64,000 nucleotides of DNA from Poseidonocella sp. HB161398 (GCF_005870025.1 NZ_VATA01000040.1:1-64000), one strand, 5' to 3'; numbered from the stretch's first letter, positions 26,970 through 35,639 are shown. Made by a program: numbers and translations. The notes: generated from the sequence alone by a model not told the origin.

Positions 26970-27278
26970 ATGTACGACATGAAGGCGGCAATGAAGGCCG
27001 CGCTGACCTGGCAGGAAGTGAGCCTGTCCTATGGCCGCATGATGATTTCGGCCTCCGAGGTGATCCAGCGGCGCACGCTGCAGATGGCGCTTGGCCAGCT
27101 CGGCCCGGCCGAGGCGGTGCAGATGGTGATGGAGAAGCCCGCGGCCTTCACGAAGTCCTTCGAGATGGCGGCGCGCGCCACCGCGGGCAGCAAGGGCACG
27201 GCCGCGGCCGCGCTGGCGGCGATCCGGCCGATCGAGGCGCGCACCCGCTCGAACAGCCGCCGCCTTCGCAAGGGCTGA
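26970..27278 (+). CDS. Phasin-like small protein, function unknown
   Basis: The 102-residue, alanine/methionine-rich, all-helical protein lacks a signal peptide. The C-terminal motif AIRPIEARTRSNSRRLRK recalls a Rhodobacteraceae group of ~100-residue phasin-like proteins sometimes carrying an 'antifreeze protein' label; the middle (KPAAFTKSFEMAARA) fits an amphipathic helix that could bind a polymer granule or membrane. This is inference from composition. It lies alone between the rpmD terminator and a leftward GNAT gene. Confidence 0.6.
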   Translation: MYDMKAAMKAALTWQEVSLSYGRMMISASEVIQRRTLQMALGQLGPAEAVQMVMEKPAAFTKSFEMAARATAGSKGTAAAALAAIRPIEARTRSNSRRLRKG

Positions 27279-27286
27279 GCCCGGGC

Positions 27287-27829
27287 TCAGCCCTCTTCGT
27301 CCGGCGGCCCGAAATCGAGCGTCGCCAGGCGCAGCGAGAAATCCTCGGGGTCGAGCGACAGGCTCATGCCCAGCCGCTTGGCCAGCCCCAGCATCCAGCT
27401 GTTGTCGCCCGAGATGCTGCCCCAGACGCCGGTGGCGCCGCGCAGGCGGGCAATGGCGATGACCGCTTCCAGGGACTGGCGCGCCAGCCCCATCCCCTCG
27501 GCCTCCGGGCGCAGCGAGACGGCGAACTCGGCCGGCTTTCCCGGTGCCAGATCGGCGATGCGCGCCCCGCCGAGGATGTCGCCCTCGAGCGCGCCTCGGC
27601 CCTCCACCACCAGGCAGATCTCGTGCGCGGGATCGGGGCTGCAATAGGCTTCGGCCATTTCCTCTGTCAGATGCGGCACCGGATGCAGCAGCCGGAACCA
27701 GCGGTTCCGGGGCGGCATCGCCTCGAAGCCGCGGATCAGCGACGCCGCATCGCCCGGCCGGATCGGCCGCAGCCGGTAGGCCGTCCCGTCGGTGGCGCGG
27801 ATCTCCCTTGGCGGCGGCAGCGCCTGCAT
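27287..27829 (-). CDS. GNAT-family N-acetyltransferase
   Basis: A 180-residue cytoplasmic enzyme resembling the acetyltransferase domain of protein acetyltransferase Pat/YfiQ: YRLRPIRPGDAASLIRGFEAM at the N-terminus, then MPPRNRWFRLLH and the acetyl-CoA loop region PEAEGMGLARQSLEAVIAIAR. The usual Q/R-x2-G-x-G/A loop is diverged (EAEGMGLARQ). ATG at 27829 is chosen because CAGGAG lies 6 bases upstream. The acceptor is unknown. It is oriented against the ribosomal genes. Confidence 0.8.
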   Translation of the reverse strand: MQALPPPREIRATDGTAYRLRPIRPGDAASLIRGFEAMPPRNRWFRLLHPVPHLTEEMAEAYCSPDPAHEICLVVEGRGALEGDILGGARIADLAPGKPAEFAVSLRPEAEGMGLARQSLEAVIAIARLRGATGVWGSISGDNSWMLGLAKRLGMSLSLDPEDFSLRLATLDFGPPDEEG

Positions 27830-27896
27830 CTCGGACTCCTGGGTTCCCGGCAGCAGGATAGCGCCGGGCCGTCCGGGATGCACGCCGCAGCGCGGC

Positions 27897-29045
27897 TCAG
27901 GCGGCGGCGCGTCCCGCGGCGGCCTTGCGGCGCATCCGGCCGAGCCGGCGCAGCCCCAGCGACAGCCCGGTATAGACCAGCACCATCGCGGCCAGGCAGG
28001 CCGCGGCGCCGATCGTCTGCCCCGCCAGGCCGTAGACTTCGCCGGTATGGACGAAGCGGAACCAGCCGCGCGCCCGGCTGGCCGGGCTCTGCGCCTCGAT
28101 CCCGCTATGGCCGAGCGCGGCGCCGGTCGCGCGGTCGAGGATCAGCGTCTCGCGCTTGGCGGCCTGGCGGCCGTTGCCGCGGTCCATCGCGACGGTGACA
28201 TAGCGAGCGCCGTCTTCCGGCAGGGCGATGGCGGCCGTCTTCCAGCCGGGCGCCAGCGTCCCGGCGGCCGCGAGGAGCGCGGAGGCGGGCAGGGCGCGGT
28301 CCTCCGTCAGAGCCTCTCCGGCCAGATCGCCGGGCAGGGCCCCGCCGCCCGGCCCGCCGCGGCCCGCGGGCGCGGTTTCGCCATAGGCGGCATAGACCAG
28401 CCGCGACGCCCAGGGATAGGAGATGACCACGCCCGAGAGGGCGATGACGAAGAGCGGCACCAGCGCCCAGGCGCCGAAGACATGGTGCCAGGAGAAGTGC
28501 CGCGCCTGCGCCGTCGGCAGCCCGCGCCGCAAGAGCAGCCGGATGCGGAACTGCGACCAGCGCATCACCCGCGGCAGCCACAGGTAGAGGCCCGAGGCCG
28601 CGAGGAAGACAAAGACCAGGTTGGCCGCGCCGTTGATCGCGCCGCCTGTGTCCGAGGGGCCGGAGAGGCTGAGCCAGCGGTGGAGATAGGTCACCTTCCG
28701 GAAGAAGGCCGCGGTCCCCGCGCCCGCCTCTTCGAGCACTTCGCCGGTATAGGGGTCGAGCCGGACGGAGCTGCGCCCGGCGCGCAGTTCGGGCGGCACC
28801 GCGGGATCGGCATCGAGGACCAGCGTCCGGCCCGCGCCGCTGCCGTCGAGGGCGAGCTTTGCGATCAGCGCGTCGGCATCGAGCGGCTCTGCCCCGGCGG
28901 GCGCCTCGACCGCGCTGCGGACCGCCGCTTCGGTAATCTGGGCCTCGTAGCTGAGGATCAGCCCGGTGGCCGACATCAGGAAAATGAACAGGCCGGCAAC
29001 GGCGCCGGCGGCGAAATGCGCCCAGAACAGGATGGTGCGTAGCAT
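27897..29045 (-). CDS. PepSY-domain inner-membrane protein (PiuB-like)
   Basis: A 382-residue membrane protein of the PepSY_TM type, often linked to reduction of ferric siderophores. It has four hydrophobic helices (about residues 5-35, 145-170, 195-225 and 330-360), histidines suitable for haem or metal binding in the first (LFWAHFAAG), TYLHRWL, ARHFSWHHVFGAW and FVHTGEVYG, plus two periplasmic PepSY regions (LDPYTGEVLE and LILDRATGAALG). No TonB receptor lies beside it here. GNAT on the same strand starts 67 bp after its stop. Confidence 0.82.
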   Translation of the reverse strand: MLRTILFWAHFAAGAVAGLFIFLMSATGLILSYEAQITEAAVRSAVEAPAGAEPLDADALIAKLALDGSGAGRTLVLDADPAVPPELRAGRSSVRLDPYTGEVLEEAGAGTAAFFRKVTYLHRWLSLSGPSDTGGAINGAANLVFVFLAASGLYLWLPRVMRWSQFRIRLLLRRGLPTAQARHFSWHHVFGAWALVPLFVIALSGVVISYPWASRLVYAAYGETAPAGRGGPGGGALPGDLAGEALTEDRALPASALLAAAGTLAPGWKTAAIALPEDGARYVTVAMDRGNGRQAAKRETLILDRATGAALGHSGIEAQSPASRARGWFRFVHTGEVYGLAGQTIGAAACLAAMVLVYTGLSLGLRRLGRMRRKAAAGRAAA

Positions 29046-29186
29046 GAAGGCCCTCCGGATGATCGGGTCTGGAACGCGGTCCGGAAGCACTTCCGTCGCG
29101 AAAAGTTTCGGCAGATGGCACATCTCCTGCGAAGGTCGCAATGCAGGAGGCTTGCCCGAAGGCCCGGGCAGGCGCAAAGTTGCCGC

Positions 29187-29879
29187 ATGCGTCCGCTCAT
29201 TATGGCCCTTGCCCTGATCCTGCCGGCTGTCGTCTCCGCCCAGGAGTGCAGCCGGGATGCCATGGTCGTATTCGACGGGTCGGGCTCGATGTCGGAGATG
29301 GGCTTCAACCAGCTCTCCGAGCCGCGCATCTTCGAGGCCCGCCGCGCGCTGCGCCTGGCCATGCCGCGGCTGGACGGGTTCCGGCGGATCGGGCTGATGA
29401 TCTACGGCCCCGGGGCAGGGGCGACCTGCGAGAATATCGAACTGCGTTTCCCGCCGATGGCGGATGCCTCCGGCCCGGTGATCGCGGCGGTGGATTCGCT
29501 GCAGCCCGATGGCGAGACGCCGCTGACCGAGGCTGTGCGGCGCGCCGCGGCGCTCTTGTCGGAGGATGGCGGCGGCGGCGACGTGGTGCTGGTGACCGAC
29601 GGCAAGGAGACCTGCGGCGGCGCCCCCTGCGAGCTGGCCGCCTATCTGGCCGCCGAGCATCCCGGGCTGAGGGTCCATGTCATCGGCTACAAGGTGCGCG
29701 GCGTCCGCTTCCTGTGGGACAAGGAGGGGACCAACGACTATACCGACGCGCAGAGCCCGGCGCGCTGCCTGGCCGAGCAGACCGGGGGGCAGTATGTCTC
29801 GGCCGAATCCGTCGAGGAGCTGGTCACCGCGCTGCAGGTGACGCTGGGCTGTCCCCTTTACGGGCGGCTCGAGGAATAG
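29187..29879 (+). CDS. Secreted von Willebrand factor A (VWA) domain protein
   Basis: This 230-residue protein has a signal peptide (MRPLIMALALILPAVVSA) and a VWA domain starting at AMVVFDGSGSMSEMG, an intact DxSxS metal-ion-dependent adhesion site, continuing through DGETPLTEAVRRAA (the second MIDAS Thr) and VVLVTDGKETCGG (the third Asp). Six cysteines suggest disulfides. It probably binds a periplasmic or surface partner. ATG 29187 is the only start that exposes the leader. It is divergent from the PepSY gene. Confidence 0.82.
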   Translation: MRPLIMALALILPAVVSAQECSRDAMVVFDGSGSMSEMGFNQLSEPRIFEARRALRLAMPRLDGFRRIGLMIYGPGAGATCENIELRFPPMADASGPVIAAVDSLQPDGETPLTEAVRRAAALLSEDGGGGDVVLVTDGKETCGGAPCELAAYLAAEHPGLRVHVIGYKVRGVRFLWDKEGTNDYTDAQSPARCLAEQTGGQYVSAESVEELVTALQVTLGCPLYGRLEE

Positions 29880-29952
29880 CGCGGATTTTCGGCATTGCGC
29901 GGCTGACCCCCGGCCGCTTGCCGGCTATGGCTGGCGAGGAGGGGGAGATGCC

Positions 29953-30105
29953 ATGAAGCCGATGTTCCTTGCCATGCTGTCCGCCCTGGTTCTGGGCCCG
30001 CTGCCGCCGGAACCGCCCGGCCATGGCGGCGGCTGCCGGAAATCCTCGCCGCCGGGCCAATGCTGCCATATGGAAAGCGCGACCGGCCGCGTCCATTGCC
30101 ACTGA
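29953..30105 (+). CDS. Tiny secreted Cys/His-rich protein (50 residues)
   Basis: A 50-codon gene preceded by a very strong ribosome site (GAGGAGGGGGAG, 5 bases before the ATG). The product has a short hydrophobic leader (MKPMFLAMLSALVLG) and a C-terminal core CRKSSPPGQCCHMESATG with a final VHCH. Similar CRxSxPPGxCCHM..TGxVHCH cores occur, from memory, as stand-alone small proteins or tails of larger secreted proteins in alphaproteobacteria; four Cys and two His could bind a metal. It follows the VWA gene by 73 bp and may be co-transcribed. Confidence 0.65.
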   Translation: MKPMFLAMLSALVLGPLPPEPPGHGGGCRKSSPPGQCCHMESATGRVHCH

Positions 30106-30139
30106 GCGCGGCCCTGCAGGGCCCCTGATCCTTAGGCCC

Positions 30140-30168
30140 TTGATCCTCGGCGCGTACGGCCGTATACG
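30140..30168 (+). promoter_or_regulatory. Promoter for the rplO-secY-adk unit
   Basis: TTGATC (30140-30145) and TATACG (30163-30168) have a 17-bp spacer, 95 bp before rplO. This is expected if rplO must be transcribed independently of rpmD. Confidence 0.5.
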
Positions 30169-30263
30169 CGCGCGGTGGTCCGCATGGATCCGAATCCAAG
30201 AAACAAGAAAAGCCGTGTCTGGCCCATTCGCTTCAGGGGTCATGTCCGGCAAGGAGAAGCGAC

Positions 30264-30785
30264 ATGAAACTTCACGAACTTCACGACAATCCCGGTGCAG
30301 CCCGCAAAGCAAAGCGCGTTGGCCGCGGCCCCGGCTCCGGCAAGGGCAAGATGGGCGGCCGTGGTATCAAGGGCCAGAAATCGCGTTCGGGCGTGGCGAT
30401 CAACGCCTATGAAGGCGGCCAGATGCCGCTTTACATGCGTCTTCCGAAGCGCGGCTTCAACAAGCCGAACCGGAAGTCCTACGCCGTCGTCAACCTGGGC
30501 GTGCTGCAGAAATTCATCGAAGCCGGCAAGATCGACGCCAGCCAGCCGGTGACCGAGGACATCCTGGTCGCATCGGGCCTGGTGCGCCGCAAGCTCGACG
30601 GCATCCGCGTGCTGGGCAAACTGGCCGGCACCGTCGACGAAGCCGGCGCGCTGACCGAGACCGCCTTCGCCCAGAAGATCGACCTGCAGGTCACCGCGGT
30701 CTCCAGCGCCGCCAAGGATCTGATCGAGAAAGCCGGCGGTTCCGTCACCGTGTCGGCACCGGCGGCGCCTGCGGCAGACGCTTAA
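30264..30785 (+). CDS. rplO: 50S ribosomal protein L15
   Basis: A 173-residue protein with [43 protein letters not shown]-type glycine/arginine-rich N-terminus and [17 protein letters not shown]. The C-terminal ~20 residues form an Ala/Val-rich extension. AAGGAGAAG before the ATG is a strong site. The gene is separated from rpmD by the 3.5-kb insert and starts a new unit. Confidence 0.97.
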   Translation: MKLHELHDNPGAARKAKRVGRGPGSGKGKMGGRGIKGQKSRSGVAINAYEGGQMPLYMRLPKRGFNKPNRKSYAVVNLGVLQKFIEAGKIDASQPVTEDILVASGLVRRKLDGIRVLGKLAGTVDEAGALTETAFAQKIDLQVTAVSSAAKDLIEKAGGSVTVSAPAAPAADA

Positions 30786-30794
30786 TTGCTTGTG

Positions 30795-30812
30795 AGCGGG
30801 GCCTGCCCCGCT
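30795..30812 (+). terminator. Hairpin in the rplO-secY spacer
   Basis: A seven-base-pair stem AGCGGGG/CCCCGCT closes on CCTG, without a T tract. It may act as an attenuator or mRNA stabiliser rather than a full terminator, since secY follows at 30889. Confidence 0.35.
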
Positions 30813-30888
30813 TACTACTCCCACAGGTTTTCCTAGCGCCGCCGACCGGAAACCGGTTAGGCGGCGCTGTCGTTACAAGAGAGGCGCA

Positions 30889-32244
30889 ATGGCTTCAGCA
30901 GCGGAACAGATGGCGCAGAACCTCAGCTGGGGGGCCTTCGGGAAGGCAACCGAGCTGCGCCAGCGCATCCTATTCACGATCGGGCTCCTGATCGTCTACC
31001 GGCTGGGGACCTACATCCCCGTGCCCGGGATCGACGGCGCGGAACTGCGCGCCTTCATGGAGCAGGCGACCACGGGCATCGGCGGTGTCCTGAACATGTT
31101 CACCGGCGGCGCGATCAGCCGGATGGGCATCTTCGCGCTCGGCATCATGCCCTATATCTCGGCCTCGATCATCGTCCAGCTCCTGGGCGCGATGTGGGAG
31201 CCGCTGATGAACCTAAAGAAAGAGGGCGAAGCCGGCCGCAAGAAGCTGAACCAGTACACCCGCTACGGCACCGTGGCGCTGGCGCTGGTGCAGTCCTACG
31301 GCCTGGCGGTCTCGATCGAATCCGGTGGCCTCGCCCATGATCCGGGCTGGTTCTTCCGCATCGGCTGCATGATCACGCTGGTCGGCGGCACCATGTTCCT
31401 GATGTGGCTGGGCGAGCAGATCACCGCGCGCGGCATCGGCAACGGCATCTCGCTGATCATCTTCGTCGGCATCATCGCCGAGATCCCCGCCGCCATGGCG
31501 CAGTTCTTCACCCAGGGCCGCGCGGGCGTCGTCAGCACCGGCACGATCTTCGCGGTGATCGCGATGATCATCGTCGCCATCGGCTTCGTGGTCTTCATGG
31601 AGCGGGCGCTGCGCAAGGTGCATATCCAGTACCCGCGCCGCCAGGTCGGCATGAAGATGTATGACGGCGGCTCCAGCCACCTGCCGATCAAGGTGAACCC
31701 GGCCGGCGTCATCCCGGCGATCTTCGCCTCGTCGCTCCTGCTGCTGCCGACGACCCTCGCCACCTTCTCGGGCTCGGATACCGGCCCGGTGATGTCCACG
31801 ATCCTGGCCTATTTCGGTCCCGGCCAGCCGCTGTATTTACTGTTTTTTACAGCGATGATCGTGTTCTTCACTTACTTTTACACGCAGAATGTGGCATTCA
31901 AGACCGAAGACGTGGCGGACAACCTGAAGAATCAAGGGGGCTTCATCCCCGGGATTCGGCCAGGAAAACGTACCGCCGAATATCTTGACTACGTGGTCGT
32001 GCGACTTCTTGTCCTCGGATCCGCGTATTTGGCGCTTGTTTGCCTGCTTCCCGAAGTCATGCGGTCGCAGTTGAACATTCCCTTCTACTTTGGAGGGACT
32101 TCCGTCCTTATCGTTGTCTCCGTTACGATGGATACGATCCAGCAGGTCCAGTCGCACCTTCTGGCGCATCAGTACGAAGGCCTGATCGAGAAGTCACAGC
32201 TCCGGGGAAAGAGGCGGAGCAAGAAAGGGACGAGACGCAAATGA
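30889..32244 (+). CDS. secY: Protein translocase subunit SecY
   Basis: The 451-residue channel of the Sec translocon has ten transmembrane segments and begins with the family's amphipathic helix (FGKATELRQRILFTIGLLIVYRLGTYIPVPGID). Conserved segments include GALGIMPYISASIIVQLL-type and the cytoplasmic loop RPGKRTAEYLDYVV..R that contacts SecA and ribosome. The codon usage changes visibly near 31830: the 3' third uses TTA, CTT, GTT and ATT codons rare in its first two thirds. The stop overlaps adk (ATGA). Confidence 0.97.
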   Translation: MASAAEQMAQNLSWGAFGKATELRQRILFTIGLLIVYRLGTYIPVPGIDGAELRAFMEQATTGIGGVLNMFTGGAISRMGIFALGIMPYISASIIVQLLGAMWEPLMNLKKEGEAGRKKLNQYTRYGTVALALVQSYGLAVSIESGGLAHDPGWFFRIGCMITLVGGTMFLMWLGEQITARGIGNGISLIIFVGIIAEIPAAMAQFFTQGRAGVVSTGTIFAVIAMIIVAIGFVVFMERALRKVHIQYPRRQVGMKMYDGGSSHLPIKVNPAGVIPAIFASSLLLLPTTLATFSGSDTGPVMSTILAYFGPGQPLYLLFFTAMIVFFTYFYTQNVAFKTEDVADNLKNQGGFIPGIRPGKRTAEYLDYVVVRLLVLGSAYLALVCLLPEVMRSQLNIPFYFGGTSVLIVVSVTMDTIQQVQSHLLAHQYEGLIEKSQLRGKRRSKKGTRRK

Positions 32245-32822
32245 ACATCATCCTTCTTGGACCGCCGGGTGCGGGCAAGGGAACGCAAGCCCAGCGGCTG
32301 ATCGACAGCCAGGGCATGGTCCAGCTTTCCACCGGCGACATGCTGCGCGCCGCGGTGAAGGCCGGGACCGAGATCGGACTGAAGGCCAAGGCCGTCATGG
32401 AAGCCGGTGATCTGGTTTCCGACGAGATCGTCATCGGCGTGGTCTCCGAGCGTCTCGATCAGGATGACGTCCAGGCGTCCAGCGGTGTGATCTTCGACGG
32501 CTTCCCGCGCACCTCGGCCCAGGCCGAAGCGCTCGACAAGCTGCTGGAGAGCAAGGATATGAGCCTCGATGTCGTCATCGAGATGCAGGTCCCCGACGAG
32601 CTGCTGATCGGCCGCATCGAGAAGCGCGCCGCCGAGAGCGGCGGCAGCCGTGCCGACGACAATGCCGAGACCCTGAAGAAGCGCCTCGCGACCTATCACA
32701 AGGACACCGCGCCGCTGGTCGAGTACTACCGCGGCACCGGCAAGCTGAAATCGGTCAATGGCGACCAGCCGATGGACGATGTCACCGCGGCAATCATCGG
32801 GGCCATTACGGTTTCCGCCTGA
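32241..32822 (+). CDS. adk: Adenylate kinase
   Basis: The 193-residue short-LID form catalyses 2 ADP to ATP + AMP. The P-loop GPPGAGKGTQ is at residues 7-16, the AMP site STGDMLR near 30, FDGFPRT near 83, and the LID is short (RADDNAETLKKRL) without zinc cysteines. It overlaps secY by 4 bp, so the two are coupled. A perfect Rho-independent terminator follows 24 bp after the stop. Confidence 0.97.
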   Translation: MNIILLGPPGAGKGTQAQRLIDSQGMVQLSTGDMLRAAVKAGTEIGLKAKAVMEAGDLVSDEIVIGVVSERLDQDDVQASSGVIFDGFPRTSAQAEALDKLLESKDMSLDVVIEMQVPDELLIGRIEKRAAESGGSRADDNAETLKKRLATYHKDTAPLVEYYRGTGKLKSVNGDQPMDDVTAAIIGAITVSA

Positions 32823-32846
32823 TCCCGGATCGGCACGCGAACGAGG

Positions 32847-32871
32847 AAGGGGCCCCAGCGGCCCCTTTTTT
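32847..32871 (+). terminator. Rho-independent terminator of the rplO-secY-adk unit
   Basis: An eight-base-pair stem AAGGGGCC/GGCCCCTT with a CCAGC loop runs into TTTTTT. It is the clearest intrinsic terminator in the window and also lies just beyond the 3' end of the convergent small gene at 32879. Confidence 0.9.
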
Positions 32872-32878
32872 CATGCGC

Positions 32879-33175
32879 TCAATCGAGCGCGGCCGAGAGT
32901 TCGGGCGTCCAGCGGGCGAGGAGCTTCGCATCGACCAGCTCGCGCTCGTCGGTCTCGTGTGGGTGCAGCCCCGCGGCGGCTTCGGCATCGTCGAGCGCGC
33001 GGCGCTCCTCCGCGGCACAGGCGCCGAGCCCGGCCCCGAGCGTCGCGGCGCCGCTGGCGCGCAGGCAGGCGAGCAGGGCGGCATGGCTTTCTTCCGCCGC
33101 TTGGTCGCGGGCATCGCCGGCCGCCGCGACGGCCGGGACGAGGATCAGGGCGATGAGCAGGGCGGGGCGTGTCAT
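32879..33175 (-). CDS. Small periplasmic protein of unknown function
   Basis: This 98-residue protein has a signal peptide (MTRPALLIALILVPAVAAAG) and a short helical mature domain containing two cysteines (LLACLRASG and GLGACAAEE) and many Glu/Ala/Asp residues. AAGGAG lies 6 bases before ATG 33175, a strong site. No family recognised. It is transcribed against the ribosomal block, between adk and rpsM. Confidence 0.65.
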   Translation of the reverse strand: MTRPALLIALILVPAVAAAGDARDQAAEESHAALLACLRASGAATLGAGLGACAAEERRALDDAEAAAGLHPHETDERELVDAKLLARWTPELSAALD

Positions 33176-33561
33176 GTCGGGCTCCTTCATGTCCGGCCGC
33201 CCTTCTGCCAGAGCCGGTTGACGGTTTTGCGACAGCCCGGGCGCTCCGGTTTCCGTGAAAGGCGCGGCGAAAACTCCGATTTGCGTCGCATGGATTTTTG
33301 TGAGAAACTCCCTAGGTACTCCGGAGCCCGAGACGGCCATCCGGAGCCTGTTCTCCGTGTCGGCCTGTGGCCGAAGATCCGCCCTTGACCTTGGCACGGA
33401 TTCTCAATACTTCACGCCATCTCAACTGAGAATCGGCTTTCGCTTTGTGCTTGGCGCGCAGGGGATTCGCCGAAGATCGCCGCGCTGCCTGCCTCATGGC
33501 GGGTCTGCGTTGTGAAAAAAGGTTCTGGAACTACGGAACCGCAACGAAAAGGAAAAACCAC
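33176..33561 (+). other. Leader region of the rpsM-rpsK-rpoA-rplQ unit
   Basis: These 386 bp hold no gene. They are less GC-rich than flanking DNA. A TTGACC (33385-33390) and TACTTC (33408-33413) pair with 17-bp spacing is a plausible promoter 150 bp before rpsM. The long untranslated leader could carry S4-type (alpha-operon) regulation, but no pseudoknot was verified. Confidence 0.4.
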
Positions 33562-33930
33562 GTGGCACGTATCGCCGGCGTCAACATCCCCACGGCCAAG
33601 CGCGTTCCGATCGCGCTGACCTACATCCACGGCATCGGCGACCACGTCGCCAAGCAGATCTGCGAAGCCGTGAACATCGACGCGACCCGTCGCGTCAACG
33701 AGCTCTCCGACGAGGAAGTGCTCGCCATCCGCGAACATATCGACGCGAACTTCACTGTCGAAGGCGACCTGCGCCGCGAAGTGCAGATGAACGTCAAGCG
33801 CCTGATGGATCTCGGCTGCTACCGCGGCCTGCGCCACCGCCGCAACCTCCCCGTGCGCGGCCAGCGTACCCACACCAACGCCCGCACCCGCAAGGGCCCG
33901 GCGAAGCCGATCGCCGGCAAGAAGAAGTAA
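33562..33930 (+). CDS. rpsM: 30S ribosomal protein S13
   Basis: A 122-residue protein of the small-subunit head: [26 protein letters not shown] at the start, and [25 protein letters not shown] at the end. It starts at GTG 33562, with AAAGGAAAAA upstream; the gene uses no ATG start. It leads the alpha-operon block. Confidence 0.97.
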   Translation: MARIAGVNIPTAKRVPIALTYIHGIGDHVAKQICEAVNIDATRRVNELSDEEVLAIREHIDANFTVEGDLRREVQMNVKRLMDLGCYRGLRHRRNLPVRGQRTHTNARTRKGPAKPIAGKKK

Positions 33931-33945
33931 GGGGAGACCGGAAAC

Positions 33946-34341
33946 ATGGCACGTGATACCCGCCGCAATGCCGGCAAGAAAAAAGAACGCAAGAACATCG
34001 CCGCCGGCGTGGCGCATGTGAACTCGTCGTTCAACAACACCAAGATCCTCATCTCCGACGTCCAGGGCAACGCGATCTCCTGGTCCTCCGCCGGTACGAT
34101 GGGCTTCAAGGGGTCGCGGAAATCGACCCCTTACGCTGCGCAGATGGCTGCCGAGGATGCCGGACGCAAGGCGCAGGAACATGGCGTCAAGACGCTGGAA
34201 GTCGAAGTGCAGGGCCCCGGTTCGGGCCGCGAGAGCGCGCTGCGCGCCCTGGCTGCTGTCGGCTTCAACATCACGTCGATCCGCGACGTGACGCCGATCG
34301 CGCATAACGGCTGCCGCCCGCCCAAGCGCCGCCGCGTCTGA
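33946..34341 (+). CDS. rpsK: 30S ribosomal protein S11
   Basis: A 131-residue platform protein with [39 protein letters not shown] and the C-terminal [20 protein letters not shown]. Standard length for the family. Spaced 15 bp from rpsM and 116 bp from rpoA. Confidence 0.98.
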   Translation: MARDTRRNAGKKKERKNIAAGVAHVNSSFNNTKILISDVQGNAISWSSAGTMGFKGSRKSTPYAAQMAAEDAGRKAQEHGVKTLEVEVQGPGSGRESALRALAAVGFNITSIRDVTPIAHNGCRPPKRRRV

Positions 34342-34457
34342 TCCGATCTGACAAGCTTTGAACCGGCGGCATCCGGCCGCCGGTTCGATCCGTTCACAAC
34401 CTCGGGTGTCGCGGGCCTTTGGACATGGGGCAGGCGGCGAGCATGGAGGCCACAGGC

Positions 34458-35474
34458 ATGATCCAGAAGAACTGGCAAGAGCTCATCAAACCGATGCAGC
34501 TCGACGTTAAGCCGGGCAATGATCCCACCCGCCAGGCGACCCTGGTTGCGGAACCCCTGGAGCGCGGCTTCGGCCTGACGCTCGGCAACGCGCTGCGCCG
34601 GGTCCTGATGTCCTCGCTGCAAGGTGCGGCGATCACCACCGTCCAGATCGACAACGTGCTGCACGAGTTCTCCTCGGTGGCGGGCGTCCGCGAGGACGTG
34701 ACCGACATCGTGCTGAACCTCAAGGGCGTCGCGATCAAGATGGATGTCGAGGGTCCGAAGCGGATCACCATCCAGGCCCGCGGGCCGGGTGCCGTGACCG
34801 CCGGCGAGATCTCGGAATCCGCAGGCATCGAGGTCCTGAACCGCGACCACATCATCTGCCATCTCGATGACGGCGCGGATCTCTACATGGAGATGACCGT
34901 CGATATCGGCAAGGGCTATGTCGCGGCCGACAAGAACCGTCCCGAGGACGCCCCGATCGGCCTGATCCCGATCGACGCGATCTTCTCGCCGGTCAAGAAG
35001 GTCTCCTACGACGTCCAGCCGACCCGCGAGGGCCAGGTGCTGGACTACGACAAGCTGACCATGAAGATCGAAACCGACGGCTCGGTCACGCCCGAGGACG
35101 CCGTGGCCTTCGCCGCGCGCATCCTGCAGGATCAGCTGCAGATCTTCGTCAACTTCGACGAGCCGGAAGCGGCCCGCAGCGAATCCGAGGATGACGGCCT
35201 CGAGTTCAACCCGCTGCTGCTGAAGAAGGTCGACGAGCTGGAGCTGTCGGTCCGTTCGGCGAATTGCCTGAAGAACGACAACATCGTCTATATCGGCGAC
35301 CTGATCCAGAAGACCGAAGCCGAGATGCTCCGCACCCCGAACTTCGGCCGCAAGTCGCTGAACGAGATCAAGGAAGTGCTCTCGGGCATGGGCCTGCATC
35401 TCGGCATGGATGTCGAGGACTGGCCGCCGGACAACATCGAGGATCTGGCGAAGAAGTTCGAAGACCAGTTCTGA
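34458..35474 (+). CDS. rpoA: DNA-directed RNA polymerase subunit alpha
   Basis: The 338-residue subunit nucleates RNA polymerase assembly. N-terminal domain: [27 protein letters not shown] and [13 protein letters not shown]-terminal domain after ~residue 245: [46 protein letters not shown], which contacts UP elements and activators. ATG 34458 is preferred to an in-frame ATG 39 bases upstream because GGAGG lies 8 bases before it and the protein then begins MIQKNW as usual. Confidence 0.98.
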   Translation: MIQKNWQELIKPMQLDVKPGNDPTRQATLVAEPLERGFGLTLGNALRRVLMSSLQGAAITTVQIDNVLHEFSSVAGVREDVTDIVLNLKGVAIKMDVEGPKRITIQARGPGAVTAGEISESAGIEVLNRDHIICHLDDGADLYMEMTVDIGKGYVAADKNRPEDAPIGLIPIDAIFSPVKKVSYDVQPTREGQVLDYDKLTMKIETDGSVTPEDAVAFAARILQDQLQIFVNFDEPEAARSESEDDGLEFNPLLLKKVDELELSVRSANCLKNDNIVYIGDLIQKTEAEMLRTPNFGRKSLNEIKEVLSGMGLHLGMDVEDWPPDNIEDLAKKFEDQF

Positions 35475-35488
35475 GGTCTCCGGCCCGC

Positions 35489-35550
35489 GCCCCGGACTTG
35501 ATCCGGGGCCTCGCCGAGGCTACCAGGAGGCCCCGGGTCAAGCCCGGGGC
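35489..35550. repeat. Pair of inverted REP-like palindromes in the rpoA-rplQ spacer
   Basis: Two 21-bp palindromes with 8-bp arms and 5-base loops lie 20 bp apart: 35489-35509 (GCCCCGGA..TCCGGGGC, loop CTTGA) and 35530-35550 (GCCCCGGG..CCCGGGGC, loop TCAAG). They are near-identical in opposite orientation. This CCCCGG-xTTGAx-CCGGGG element is a common intergenic repeat in alphaproteobacteria. The 165-bp spacer is otherwise without features. Confidence 0.8.
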
Positions 35551-35639
35551 GCCGCATCGCAAGACCAGGGCAATTCCGCCCCACCAAGGAGGTCCCCGCA
35601 CGCATGGGGGCCGGACAAAGCACCTGAAAGGATAGACAC

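Noticed and set aside
34419-34457. Longer N-terminus for rpoA from an upstream ATG
   Set aside because: The extra 13 residues are not conserved, and the best ribosome site serves ATG 34458.
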